Shown: positions 1-11,867 of the stretch, piece after piece | Position numbering within the stretch: position 1 is the stretch's first letter | Layout of the letters: each line of letters begins with the position of its first letter | Program-made: the position numbers and the translations under genes | Source: Agaricus subrufescens | Lineage: Eukaryota > Basidiomycota > Agaricomycetes > Agaricales > Agaricaceae | DNA length: 64,000 nt | Assembly: GCA_029945375.1 (NCBI GenBank) | Contig: CM057059.1 | Location: forward strand, 868,001-932,000 | Reading direction: 5' to 3' | The notes under the pieces: generated by a model | Told to the model about the DNA's origin: nothing | The model's input: the letters and a program-made list of their open reading frames with translations, nothing else | Databases searched by the model: none

Positions 1-96
1 CTCTTGTCCTCCAACTGGCAGTGGCTGTCGAGATGTGATACGCGTGTTTGAACTGTAAATCTCCATGTCACTCTAAATAAGAAAGTACGGTAACAA

Positions 97-746
97 TTAT
101 TTAGCGAGAGCATGTTGCAGTGCCTCGTACACCTCAGCTTCTATCTGTGCCTCCATCTTGTCGGCTTCCGATCCACTACCAGCAGCTACCTTGTTAGCTT
201 CTTGAAGGTTTGCGCGGACGGCCTACAAGGTGAGGTGAACTGTCAGCGCGAGTTTCTCAACCAAGGAATCCTGTCAACCCACCTCGATAGAAAATTCCTC
301 TAGGGGAGCAGCCTCAATCACGTTGATAGTGAGTCTGTTGTTGGGGTGCACAGTGGCAAATCCACCGGAAACTAGATAACGGGATTAATATGAAGCCACT
401 ACTTGAGCGATATTTGACGCACCGAACCACTTCTGACTACCCGAATTCTCTACAACCTCTACAACTCCAGGGCGTAAAGGTTCGATTGAAGGAACGTGAC
501 TTGATAGGATACCCATGTCACCAGATTCTGCGGGAATGTTCACCTGAACAACATCTTGAGAGCTGAAGATAGCCTGTAATATGTCAATAATTCTATGTTT
601 GCGAAGGACGATTCGACTCGAACCTTATGGGGGAGTGCCAATGACAGCTTAAGTTTGTCACTAACCTCCGCGTAGCCACGCCTTGCGTATGCAGCATTGG
701 ACGTTGCCCGGCGTGCAGCAGAGGCGAGAAGACGCAAAGAAGACAT
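97..746 (-). CDS. ATP16: ATP synthase F1 subunit delta, mitochondrial
   Basis: This is the delta subunit of mitochondrial F1-ATPase (homologue of bacterial epsilon), part of the central stalk that couples rotation to ATP synthesis on the matrix side of the inner membrane. About 162 residues are read from four exons. A basic, Ala/Ser/Arg-rich presequence (start MSSLRLLASAARR) is followed by LKLSLALPHK. After a GT..AG intron come VVQVNIPAESGDMGILSSH and a beta-sandwich segment ending NNRLTINVIEAAPLEEF, and then a helical tail ending LQHALAK. I chose the ATG at 746 because the upstream ATG at 821 would add a very basic extension that does not look like a presequence. The protein matches the family along its whole length. 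Its neighbour on the same strand is GSH1. Confidence 0.93.
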
Positions 747-1048
747 TTTGAAGGATTTGGTCGCAATGCGTGTGTTTACGGAGTCGCGTTTGCGGCGGCG
801 TTTACCGGGATCTTCCCACATCTTGCAGAGACACTCGTCGTGGGAAATTCAGGCCTTGCTGTGATCGATTCTGTAATTTGGAGCACAAAGCAAGATAGTT
901 CATTTGACTGTATAAAAAACTGGTAGTCGTTATAGTCGTAATGTATTACAGGCCAATCGGAAATTTACTAATAATATGTTGGCAGATAAATATATAAAGT
1001 ACTGAGCAAAATCAGCTGTTATAGTGCATCAGGACCACCGTTTCAGCC

Positions 1049-3749
1049 TCAGCCACTGTATTGCTCTGGCATCAAGCTCTTCTCCTGTCGCACTCCACGT
1101 TCACTGTAGGCATCGGTTAGAGAAAAGAAATTCAAAGTCGAGACGAGGAACCACTCACATCTCGTCCACCGCCATAAGTAAATCATAATTGATCTCTTGT
1201 GAAACCACGGAGTCGAATTTGTAAGAAGGATGTGAGCGCACAAAGTTACGGATCCACGTGGCAGCGGTGTCCAGCGAGCCTATTGAACTTTGATTGAGCA
1301 TCAAAGTGAGGGAGTGTGCAACGAGAATCTATACCATTGGCTCGTCTCCTAACAAGGTCCAGATATTGCTCAATTTTAGTCAAAGCTTCCGTTTCTATAT
1401 CTAGGGTATCGAGGTATGCAGAAATCAAGCGGAGGAGACCTGGGAAGTCTCCCTTTTAAACATAAAAGACTCAGATCAGGATGTCGGATGTAGCAGTGTT
1501 AAAACGCACTTTGCCGTTGATGATTCCATCCATAGTCATTAATTCATATTCATCTTCTACCGGTACTTGAAGCTCTCCATTAACAGGGGGTCCAGGGGGT
1601 GTGAAACAGTTGCCTAGTTTCTTTTGCTTGTGTGTAGAATTCTTGGGAGGCGAGTACTGACCAGAGGAAGAGGATCCGCTGCTGCTTAAGCTACCATCAC
1701 GAGGATAAACATCCTTGCGGAAATAGAACTTTTCCGAACGAGCGGCATCCCGCTTCTGAGCCGTTTGCATATTTTGGTCAACCTGCAAAGTTTTGAAAGA
1801 TTTGGAAAATTAATGGCAATGGTCCGGGGCAGACAAGGAATCAGTTTACCTTTGAGATGGGTATATAAAAATTCAGATTGAAGTAAAGGATAGCACGGGA
1901 AAGTAGGACAACAAAAACGGCGAAAGCTGCGTTTTCAAAATCCGTTATTTGTACCTCCATGCTCCGAAATTCAACTCGCCAGCCGATGGACGAGTTTGGT
2001 GGGGGTGGTTTAAATCGCAACGTTTGCCAGTTCGTCGATTGAAGGTTCTAAACACGAATTGGCCTAGACACAGGGAAAGCATAATGGAAGCATTTACCTC
2101 GAAGTGATCACTGCTGGATGTATCATCTTGATCAATTGTTTCAGAGAATATAACAAGCGGGTCGCGAATAAATAGATGGGCCATATGTTTCGATAATAGG
2201 GCATCCAGACCTTGGAGTCACCCATGAGATCAGAGAAATGCTGGAAAGAAACGCCTCACCGTGGTTGCGTAACCGCTCATAGATTTCTTGGTCATAGGGT
2301 ACATCATTATCATTATACTCCGGTCGATTGGTCCACTCCGTTGAAAGGTATAAATCAACACTATCGTAACGTGATTTAGGTATCTTGAATCGGTCATTCT
2401 TCAACTCCTGTAAAGTCAAAAAAAGCTTGATGTAAAATGACAGCATAGGCAGCGTGCCAAGAAGCTAACCTTGAGCCCTCGCTCTTCATCTGTACGGTCA
2501 TCGACACTTCCAGCAATCACGTTCCAACGGCAATCAACGTCTGTAAGGTACCCTCTCCAGGCAGGGCTAGCGGCAGTCAGAGCTAGCTATATGGCGTTTA
2601 AAGCGGGCTTTAGCAGGATCAGGCGTAACATACAAGAATAGGACCGATAGGGATTAGTCCATCGTACAATCGACGGGCATCAGCGACATTGCAGGCCTGG
2701 AACGTGAGCTGAAGGCAGCAGCAACCCATCCCGAAGCCCATCGCGTCCATATATACATGATCAGGAAGGGCTGCACCATTTTTGGCCTCTACGAGATTCG
2801 GGTAAAGGTAAAAATTAGGGCGAATATAAGAGTGAACGTACCAGGGTCTTCGGGATAGATTTCACGGTCCCATGGAATTGTAGGATCTATGAATGGACGG
2901 GGCGTTTTCTCGTCAAAGAATATTGGTAAATTGATAGCGACCTTGGAGCCGCGGCGCGTTCGGATATTCGCAGTCAAGGTTCTGTCATAAGTATTAATTC
3001 GATCACATTTACGGCAAACGATTTGGCGTACGGGAAACGTGCATGAGGATTAGTAATCTCCTCGGGCAAAAAGAGACTGTGACTTGAAACAGCATCCTTG
3101 GGATCGAAACCAGGTTCGGTGAATTGTCCGGGGGTACCGAGGCGAGGAAAGGAGGTGAAAGTCAGGGGGATCTCGTTTGCTTTGAGATGCTTGCGGGCGA
3201 GAGTGCGTCTGGATAAAGTTTGAGCGATTGCTTACATACACGATAGGCGAGACTCACCGGTAGCGCATGTTACCTTCAACTGACAACAGATCGCAGATAG
3301 AGTCTGTATATGGGTTGCCGGGAGTTGATTCTAGCATGTAGCGACCATACTCTGGATGGAACTTTGGAACCGATACACTGCCCAGCGAGTTAAATTGGAA
3401 GACGAGCGGAAGTATTCAAGCTCACTGCGTGGGGCAATCGGCACTCATGTCATCAACAAAAGCGTTAAGCTTGGCCAAGATCTCCGTCTGACGGAGGGAG
3501 AGTTTCGCGTTTTTCTCATTTTCGTCCAGCGATATGACTAAATACTCGAGCTTGGGTCATATCAGCTTGTGTTAACTGCAAAATTTCATAGACATGCACC
3601 TCATCACCCCACAGGAGCTCGTCACCAGTCCTATCCTTGAGCCGATCCCAGATGTGCAAGAACTGGGTGATGCCATGATGACGTACATGGTCAGCATACT
3701 TTGAGGCTTCAGCCCAAGTGAGAGGCGTTCCAAGGTAGAGCAAGCCCAT
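1049..3749 (-). CDS. GSH1: Glutamate-cysteine ligase catalytic subunit
   Basis: This enzyme makes gamma-glutamylcysteine from glutamate, cysteine and ATP, the limiting step of glutathione synthesis in the cytosol. The start [15 protein letters not shown] and the motifs [15 protein letters not shown] and LLWGDE are typical of the eukaryotic family. The exon after the first intron continues [16 protein letters not shown]. Later exons carry the [12 protein letters not shown] core, [37 protein letters not shown] and, near the end, [10 protein letters not shown] estimate roughly 690-720 residues in about ten exons, within the usual size of the family. The tail reads [15 protein letters not shown] before the stop. 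The start was chosen by homology; the frame is open further upstream, but that part is not conserved. Glutathione genes usually respond to oxidative stress, but I cannot see a specific site here. Confidence 0.93.
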
Positions 3750-4150
3750 AAGAGTCAGATGTTGGTCTTCGATTTGCGGCCAATGGAGAGAGAAGGCAAG
3801 GGAGTAGAGCCGTGGTCCGGAAAGATATCTCAGAGGAGTAATATAATATGTATACCGGCTTTGTAATGTCCAAGCTCCTATACTCGGACGGCGGTCCGGC
3901 AAGACGTTTGTTGTGACTGACTCAGCCGTCGAGTAAGCGGTTTTGCTGACATTTCTCAATCTCAAGTCCGGCAGTTTGCTTGTGAACAAAAGTGCTGTCG
4001 ATGCTGCGTCGTGCTTGTGCCATTCATGCTACAAATCACGTCATAGTCTACCATATTGTTAACCCTGCTCTGATCAATGCTTCCCAAGTATTATTTATAT
4101 TCATCAAATGTATATTTCTGTAGGTGTCTAGTAAAGCAAATATTAGTCGT
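3750..4150. other. Intergenic spacer, GSH1 promoter side
   Basis: About 400 bases lie between the start of GSH1 and the stop of the Beclin gene, both on the minus strand. It should hold the GSH1 promoter and the Beclin 3' end. I see no gene or distinct repeat. Confidence 0.5.
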
Positions 4151-5863
4151 TCAGCCATTCACTCCATTGGTAGCCCACTTGAGGCATATCTTGAGGGCAA
4201 GAAGAACATGCCGCAGCGCTCGAGTCCAGGCTTCTTCCTGATTGAATTGAAGCTTCACGGAGACATCCCCGATCTTGTCTTTCACAACCCTGGACACGGT
4301 AAGTGATAGGATCAGCACACCTGGTGAAGGAAGTTCTAACGCCACGCTCACTGATGCGGAAACTCGGCAGTGGGGTCTTGCGTTTTAATGTAATCGATGA
4401 GGTGCTTAAGACAGTCGAGGAAGGATACCATCGCAAAGTCAAATCGTCGATTGTGTAGTAACCGTCCGAGGTGCAGATCACCTGAACCATAAAGTTCATA
4501 CGCCGCCTTGTCACCAGTTGTCTTTTCTATTCGGGAGAAAGAGCCCATCGGAACAAGACGATAACTAGACATTGGTAATCAGTAAACCCATGTGGTATAT
4601 AAATTTAGGAACCATACTTAGTATATACGTAATCCAACTTCCGGGCTATGGTGTACAGTAAGAGCAGGGCTTGTCCCCAAGCAGCGTTGATCTCCGCCCA
4701 CTCCACCTAGCGAGCGTAGTGGGTAGATGTCCAATACAGTTTGACGGTAACTCACCGGCACTCCCGGAACACGACCGAGGCGCAATCCATTTATTGTTCC
4801 AAAGACCCCATCATGCCCGATGCAAAACGCATCATTATAAACGTTTGTTCGTTCTAACTTCTCCAAGGTTACGACATCTGCTGCATAAGCAGCGCGAAGA
4901 GAGGCCAGTTGAGCTGCTTGTTGTTCTGCCACGAGTAATTGGTCATTATGATGTTTCCAAAACCTAGTAAGAATTAGTAGAGGATCAGCTTCAGAAAATA
5001 AAATGTCTGACTCAGCTTCCTCTGCCTCTAAAGCTTTCTCATCCAACTCCAATAATCGAAGTTCTTCATCTAGTTCCTCTCGTTCGCGCTCTGCCTCCTT
5101 AAGTTGGTCAATCGCAAGCTTTTCATCGACTTTCAACCTTTCAATCCTTCTTTCTGCCTCTTCCTTAGTAAGTCCTTGTGTCTCCTTCTCTTTCCTTATT
5201 TCCTTTTCAAAAGCAATATATCCATCTCGTTCTTTTTTCGTTTCTTCCAACTGGCGATTGAGTGTTTTGAGTAATATTTGCGTACACTCGGCGCAAAGTG
5301 GGTGATCTATTTCGGTCCTTGTGGACAGGAGATTGAATAATCGTGCAGCTGACCGTAGATGGTGGGATAAAGGAGAAGGAGAAGTGTGATCAGGTTCGAA
5401 ATGCATAGGGGAAGCTTGAAGATTCGTCGGATTCTGCGACACTCCCGAGATTTTCCTTGATGAGATTGACGGTGCAGCATTTGAGGGTATATTGCGTATC
5501 ACGCTATCCTGAAGGAGTACGAAGGATTCATTGGACGGTATACTGGTATTGCGCTGCATACGAGAAGAAGGGTTTGGAGAAGTCTTGTTCATTCCGGAGG
5601 TAGTGGCATTCAAAGATCGTTCCCATGCTGCCTTCACTTGGGGCGGTGCTGGAACCTGGGCTAATTTCTGTTCGTCGGTTAAGTGGCGGGCATTCTGAGT
5701 GGGAGCAGAGGGTAAAGATGCAGCAATGGTATCATAGGCAGACGGTGCGAGGTCTATGAGTGAAGCATCTAGCTGCGTCGGCAATGAGAAGAGTACTAGA
5801 TATCGAACATGAAAATACCTGTAGAGGCTCTTTACATTGTTGGCAGACCAAACCGAGACTCAT
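4151..5863 (-). CDS. ATG6: Beclin-1/ATG6 autophagy protein
   Basis: This is the Beclin subunit of the class III PI3-kinase (VPS34) complexes that drive autophagosome formation and endosomal sorting. The N-terminal exon has the paired cysteines of CQQCKEPLQ. It splices into LDASLIDLAPSAYD, the conserved start of the family. A long charged coiled coil follows, rich in Glu and Lys and starting at HPLCAECTQILLKTLNRQLEE. Then comes the BARA domain with NVYNDAFCIGHDGVFGTING and LHLGRLLHNRRFDFAM, followed by KIGDVSVKLQFNQEEAWTRA near the end. It is about 500 residues with at least four introns. The ATG at 5863 (MSLGLVCQQC) fits homologues best; an in-frame ATG at 5941 would add 26 residues. The caspase-fold gene is divergent on the other strand. 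Confidence 0.94.
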
Positions 5864-6259
5864 TCCGAAGGATGATTCAGGTGTGATGGTGGAATGTGAC
5901 AAGTCTGATTGATTATAATTGCCGTGACTTGGACGTATCAAGCATTTCTCTTCCGACCTTTATTCTGTGGACTAGCTCTTGCCTGTGGTCCTACATCTGC
6001 ATCTTGGAGAAATAGTTTCAAAGGCTAACTACGCATAATGATCGTGAAGAGCAGGATATTTAGTCCACTGTCCAATTTCCTCGATGCATAGGCCGCTGCG
6101 TGCTTAATGTGTTCACCTGTAACGCATGGCTGGAACGCCCTTGCGGCTTTCTCATATTAAGCCTGCTCCATTGTCATAGCTTCACTATAACTTTTCTCTC
6201 CTAGGTATCTTCTTCATTTGCTTTTTCATGCCTTGATTATCAACCAATTTTCTGTCAGA
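5864..6259. promoter_or_regulatory. Divergent intergenic region, ATG6 and caspase-fold gene
   Basis: About 400 bases separate the two divergent start codons, so both promoters must lie here. I see no clear TATA box or repeat that I would name. Confidence 0.4.
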
Positions 6260-8194
6260 ATGTCAACTCGAGTCTTCGCTTTCATTATTGGCATCGACAA
6301 CTACAAATCCGGCCGCATCTGGAACCTACACTCTTGTGTAGATGATGCCAGGCGTATCAAATCCTGGCTGGTTGACGGGTTAAACGTTCCCAAAGACCAA
6401 ATTTGCATGTTACTGGATAGTCGAGCAACCAAGCATACCATCGAGGAACGCTTTATGTCGCATCTAACGAACAACCGTTCCTTAGAAAAAGGCGATGCGA
6501 TTCTCATTTACTTTGCTGGCCACGGAAGCACGATACCGGCACCCGAGGGCTGGTTCCAGTCCAGTGGCAAGGGCACCGTCGAGGTTCTCTGTCCGTATGA
6601 CTACGAAACGAGAGCGACCTGTGGTAGAAATGCAGGCATTTCAGACAGATCCATGCGTGCCATGCTTTCAGAGTTGTCACAGGCCAAGGGTGACAATATC
6701 ACACTCATTCTCGACACATGTTTCGCTCCAAGAGAAGTCAGCGAAGGAAGGGGTCAAACACGCTGGACACCTACTATGAGAGTGTCGTCAGATGATCTGT
6801 ATCGCTGTCTCTGGAATGGTGCTCGAGGTCAGCCGTATGAAGCACCATATGGTTTCATGACCCCGCACAACAGCCATGTCTGCCTTGCTGCATGCGGCAA
6901 TGGTGGCCAAGCAATCGAGGGGAAGAACGGGGGAAGACTGACCCACGAGTTACTTTCTTTGGGATCTGAACTTTCACTTCATCGCGTCACTTACTCGAAA
7001 CTCCTTGACCGCCTTCAACAGCGGATGCCCCCGGCTCAACAACCCGTCTGCTATGGTTTGCACAACGACCGCATCCTATTCAACTCGACTCCTTTTGGCA
7101 TTGATGCTCATTTTCTCCGCGCCACTCTTTGTGATGAAGACGATCGTATCAAAGTTGATGCAGGGCTGATCCATGGGCTGGTAGAGGGAAGCGTGCTTTC
7201 CTTGCATCTGCATAATCACCGGTGCTCTAAAAACCCGATCCTATCTACCGCAATTGTGGAAGAACTGCATTCCTCTTGGTGTCTTGCGAGGACTTTGGAT
7301 ACTAAACTATCTCCTCCTCGGACATCCTGGGCTAAAATTGCTCGATGGAATAACAAAAGTTGTTTTCGCGTCAACCTCCAAACTACGCTGACATCTTTCC
7401 TACGAATGTGGAGGTTTAAAAGGATTTTCAATGCTGAAAGTGTGTCAACAGCGAGACTGGGATTAAACATTGTACGAGTGAGGAAGGCTGCGCAGGCCGA
7501 TGTTTCCTTGACTCTCGGTCGCAATGCTGTTACGGTAGAACGGCACGACGAGGTGATCGCTACGAATCATCGCCGTATCGTCACGATGCCCAAACGAACA
7601 GGACAGGAGGTTCTGACAGATGCCGCTCGCTTCCATCTTCATATCCACCGCAACAATCCCGAAGCCCCTCTCCGAAATCTCGTTTCTATGGAACTCTATC
7701 GCCTTCACCCGGAGAATTGGACTACGATGGGCGGCAACTTGCTCCATAACGGCAAGGCAATCATTCCCTTTGAACCGGGTGCTATCTTTAGTGTCTCCCT
7801 ATACAATAAATCCGACGTAGGGCTTTGGCCTTATCTTACCTATATGGATCCCAACTGCTATGGCATAACCATCCTCTACCAGCCAGATCCTGTGTCTTCC
7901 GCTCCTCCTTTACCAGGACACGGTCACCTTGAGATAGGGTCCGGAAGGCCGGGATCGGAAGCTATTTCTTTCACTCTAGCCGATCACGAACACTTTGATT
8001 CCGGATTTCTCAAATTGTTCCTGTCTCCTCGGCCCATATCGATGGCCATGATTGAGCAGGGTCCATCGCTTGCTTGGACAAGTTCTGTGGATGTCGAAAA
8101 TTCTCCAGCACCTCCTGTACGCACTGAAGGTGGTGACGGAACTTGGGATGCTTCTCTTGCTTCTGTCGTATTTTTAAGACAGCGTAGTAAGTAG
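6260..8194 (+). CDS. Caspase-fold (C14/metacaspase-like) protein
   Basis: This is a predicted cysteine peptidase of the caspase fold, 644 residues and without introns, unlike nearly all its neighbours. The N-terminus FAFIIGIDNYKS and the helix HSCVDDARRIKSWL are typical of fungal caspase-domain proteins. His88 lies in IYFAGHGS and Cys154 in LILDTCFAP, so the catalytic pair is present. The usual Cys-His-Ser-Gly that follows the nucleophile is altered to Cys-Phe-Ala. The caspase domain covers about residues 1-290. The remaining half has no motif I recognise and looks like a separate beta-rich domain. I chose the ATG at 6260 because homology begins at once; an in-frame ATG at 6218 would add 14 residues. 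Such proteins are abundant in Agaricomycetes, and their substrates are unknown. Confidence 0.85.
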   Translation: MSTRVFAFIIGIDNYKSGRIWNLHSCVDDARRIKSWLVDGLNVPKDQICMLLDSRATKHTIEERFMSHLTNNRSLEKGDAILIYFAGHGSTIPAPEGWFQSSGKGTVEVLCPYDYETRATCGRNAGISDRSMRAMLSELSQAKGDNITLILDTCFAPREVSEGRGQTRWTPTMRVSSDDLYRCLWNGARGQPYEAPYGFMTPHNSHVCLAACGNGGQAIEGKNGGRLTHELLSLGSELSLHRVTYSKLLDRLQQRMPPAQQPVCYGLHNDRILFNSTPFGIDAHFLRATLCDEDDRIKVDAGLIHGLVEGSVLSLHLHNHRCSKNPILSTAIVEELHSSWCLARTLDTKLSPPRTSWAKIARWNNKSCFRVNLQTTLTSFLRMWRFKRIFNAESVSTARLGLNIVRVRKAAQADVSLTLGRNAVTVERHDEVIATNHRRIVTMPKRTGQEVLTDAARFHLHIHRNNPEAPLRNLVSMELYRLHPENWTTMGGNLLHNGKAIIPFEPGAIFSVSLYNKSDVGLWPYLTYMDPNCYGITILYQPDPVSSAPPLPGHGHLEIGSGRPGSEAISFTLADHEHFDSGFLKLFLSPRPISMAMIEQGPSLAWTSSVDVENSPAPPVRTEGGDGTWDASLASVVFLRQRSK

Positions 8195-8850
8195 ATAGTG
8201 GGGTGTGCTCGATCTATTTTTTGACGATGTGACTCGTAAGACAATCTTCGCTCTATTTATCGTTTGTGCTTAGCGTAATTATAATTAGGTCCTGGGGGCC
8301 TTTAGCTTATCTCCTTCGTCATAACATCATCATTGTCAATAATGAGCACGGATGATTGTAACTGAGTTCGAGAACTACTCTTTACACAAAGATTTGACAA
8401 AAAGTGAACTCATCAATATCCCCAGCTACTCAATTACATAGGCTGCGTGCCCCAACGATTGGGGAGACAAGTCACATAGAAAGAGGTCCTGAGTTATACG
8501 GAGACTCCAGTGTTCAGGAAAAAACGAACTTGCGGAACAGGGTGTCTTCTTGATTGGTGCCGGAGTAACACGTATCCTACCGAGGATCAATTATAGTATG
8601 CGGCAAAACTAAGGCAAAGCAGCGCTTTAATATCATGCTCTATGCCTCTACAAACGAAATGAAAGGCCGAGTCGCGGCAGAGTGACGAACAAATTAGATG
8701 CACGTGACAGAATCGCGTCCACACCTTGGGAAGTTCTGAATCTGAATTGACTTTTGACTCGAAACTGTGACCAACAACACGCTACATGCTCAATGTTCCG
8801 CGTATTCACAGCTCCTTGTCATCATTTTGAGCATTGCAAATTTACTTCAA
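8195..8850. other. Intergenic spacer
   Basis: About 650 bases lie between the caspase-fold gene and the polymerase kappa gene, both on plus. It holds the 3' end of the first and the promoter of the second. I see no conserved reading frame in it. Confidence 0.45.
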
Positions 8851-11756
8851 ATGGCAACAGACTCTAACAAGCCGCAAGAACCAGTCAGATCACAAGAAAC
8901 TGAAAGTCTCGTCCGACGCTTGGCTGGGCCCTCGTCAGGGAAAGCAGGGTTTGTGGAATGAGGCTCACCCTTCAAGACCATGCTATGACACGTCGAATCA
9001 CTTTTAATAGGCTCGCCAAGGATCAGTCTGAGATAAATCGAATCATTGCCGAGGTTTCGAAAGGTTCAAAGTTTTACGAAGTATGCAATCAAGACACCTA
9101 AGACTATCTGATTTACTCAAATTCAACGTCATAATAGAATGAAAAAAAGAAAGATAAGGAGTTAACGGAGCGTATAAAGAAAATACTCGACATCCGTGAC
9201 GAAGTGGTGAAAGGAGTTGACATCGGTCAGTGTTTTCCAAGTCACCGGAGTCACGAGAAGCACACACCAATTGTCATCCACCTTTGGTTTCTAGATAAGG
9301 TAGAAGCCAACGTGGACCGTCTGGTGAGATACAGATAACACAATTTCCATATTCTGTATGAGTAACTGGAAATAGCTTGCAGAATTCGAGTCCAAACGCG
9401 ATCTGACTCAGACTATCGTACATGTGGATATGGATGCATTCTATGCTGTAAGTTGGGTTATGTTCTCATCCTAAATCTGGAAATGGTCATCCTAATTACA
9501 AGTGACGTAGAGTGTCGAGCTGTTGAACAACCCAAAACTGGAGGGCAAACCGTTCGGGGCAGGTATTTTTGATAGTTACAATATAAATCTGGCTTAGTGT
9601 TTCGTCCATCGGACAGGTTGGCCGTACAGGTGGAGTCCTTTCAACCGCGTCATACGAAGCAAGGAAGTATGGAGTGCGATCGGGCATGGCGGGTACGTAT
9701 AAGCTAACAAGTCCCTGAGGTCTTACTGAAAACCTCGTGCAGGTTTCGTTGCAAAGAAGCTTTGTCCAGAACTCATTTTCATACGCGAAGATTTTGCTAA
9801 ATATATAGAAATGTCGAATCAAGTCATGAGTATATTCAAACTTTACGATCCAAATATGTTGATTGCTGGATGTGATGAGGGATATCTCAAGTAAGCCCTT
9901 TCTCTCAAACGGAAGTTCGGGGGGATCAATGCTACCGCTACCCAGTATCACACCATACTGTGAAACACGTTCAATTTCCGCGGAGGAATGCGTGCAAGAG
10001 ATGCGGCGAATAGTATTCGAGGAAACCAAGCTAACTGCCAGTGCTGGTATTGCTCCCAACAAGGTTCGTTTCTCTTCCCGGACGTAAAGATTACGCGTTG
10101 ATGTATTTGCTAGATGCTTGCGAAGGTACTTCATATGATCAAGCTTTGGTCCTATTCCTCTGTTGAAGCTAATCATACTACAGATCTGTTCAGATAAAGT
10201 TTGTGTTCTCCAACTCATTGCCTGTTGGCTCATCTCATCAGAATGCACTTCCAGAACAAGCCCAACGGTCAATTTCAGTTAGCTGCTGATGCTAAGACCA
10301 TACTTGCTTTTATGCATGACCTTTCAATACGCAAAGTATTCGGCATCGGACGTGTCAATGAGAGACTCTTAGAGTCAATAGGTATCAAGGTGGGAACATC
10401 CTTGATTTAACATCCTTCCGTTACCTGGGCACTCACCTCATTGCAGACGTGTGGCGATATCTTCACTCATCGAGCTACGATTGCGCTGATGGACAAACAA
10501 TTTGGACTCCATTACCTATTGAAAATGTATCTCGGGATCGCCTCGAACGAAGTACGCCCACCCCGAAGGGAAGAACGGAAGAGCATTGGATCGGAGAGGT
10601 ACGTAAGGGCAGGGGCTGGTTGCCATGCTTCTGTGGTGCTGATTTAGGTCAAGAACGTTTTCTCCTCTCGATGATCGTCAAGTGCTTCTCCAGAAACTTG
10701 AGCATATTGCCTCGGAGCTGGAATCTGATATGTCTAGAAATGGTTGGGCCGGAAAGACCATAACTCTCAAATACAAATTGGATACATATCAAGGTGGGAT
10801 TCCATCGCAGTCGCTTGTTGCTGGGCTCGAGCTTATCGTACGCTATCTCGTTTCAGTATTTACCCGTGCCAGATCATTGGATCGCTATGTCTCCTCTAAG
10901 GAGGATCTTTTCTCGGTAAGGATGTACCCCTTGGATGAGGTGATCGTCTCTAATAGTTCGATCTCAGATAGGGAAGAATTTATTTCTAGCCGAAGGACCT
11001 CTGAAATTGCGACTGATAGGCTTGAGAGTGACAAAATTGAAAGATCTACGCGCTTCGTCATCCGTCGGCATCAAAAAGGTGAATACTTTGCTTTCTCTTT
11101 AACCCCCATATCAATTCACGTTGCATCAGTTCTTCGAAAGTGCGAGTACCTCGCCTTGTAAGCGGACGAAGCTCGAAAATGAAGAACTGCAAGAACTAGG
11201 GCACGGTTCTGACGACTTAGACGACCAACATATGGATGCCATGCCTGGGTTCTATGAGCACGAGGAGACAATGCAAGACATAGAGCCCGAGGACATTAGT
11301 AGGGATGACGAGGTTGAAATGCTTGAACCAGTCCAAGACAGGTCAAAGATCAGGCCACGCCCACCTGTATCGGCACCACCTCGGCCATCGTCCTCTTCTA
11401 CGATGCTACCAGATATCCCTCAGAATAACTCTCTACCCAAGAAAGTGCAGTTGAAACGAGAGAGGAGTCAGAGTGACGTTGGGCCACGACCTAATGTGTC
11501 CCAAACTCCTGAACATGAGGCTCTAGTTTGTCCAATCTGTGGCCAAACTTTAAAGGTGGACAACCAAGATCTAAATACTCATATCGACTTGTGTCTTAGT
11601 CGAAGTGCGATAGAAGAAGCTAATAATACAAGAAGGGTGGTTGGTACATCCAAGGATGGCACAAATACTTCGTTTACACCAACGACCAAAGGATGGGATT
11701 TTCTGATGGGCTCAAAAGACACTGCCCCGCGGTCGAAGAAGCAGAAACGAAGATAG
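8851..11756 (+). CDS. POLK: DNA polymerase kappa (Y family, DinB type)
   Basis: This is a translesion DNA polymerase that copies past bulky minor-groove lesions in the nucleus. The N-terminal clasp runs from SLVRRLAGPSSGKAG. The palm motif HVDMDAFYASVE carries the first metal-binding Asp residues, and CDEGYLNIT (rejoined across an intron) carries the second acidic pair. SAGIAPNK and the helix-hairpin-helix region KVFGIGRVNERLLESIGIK follow. The little-finger domain includes LIGLRVTKLKDLR. After it comes GIKKFF, which resembles a PCNA-interacting motif. A single UBZ4-type zinc finger, CPICGQTLKVDNQDLNTHIDLC, sits near the end, before a basic tail (SKKQKRR). It has many short introns. The start is the ATG followed by ATDSNKPQE; the ORF is open upstream, but homology does not extend there. 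It converges with the RraA-like gene 111 bases downstream. Confidence 0.93.
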
Positions 11757-11867
11757 CATAAATTTCGAATTGTTTCTCTTATTCACCCACTGGTTTTCAC
11801 ACTCATGATATATCTGTTTCTATATTTGCCGATCTTAAATGTATTTATGTGACATGCATCGAATTGT

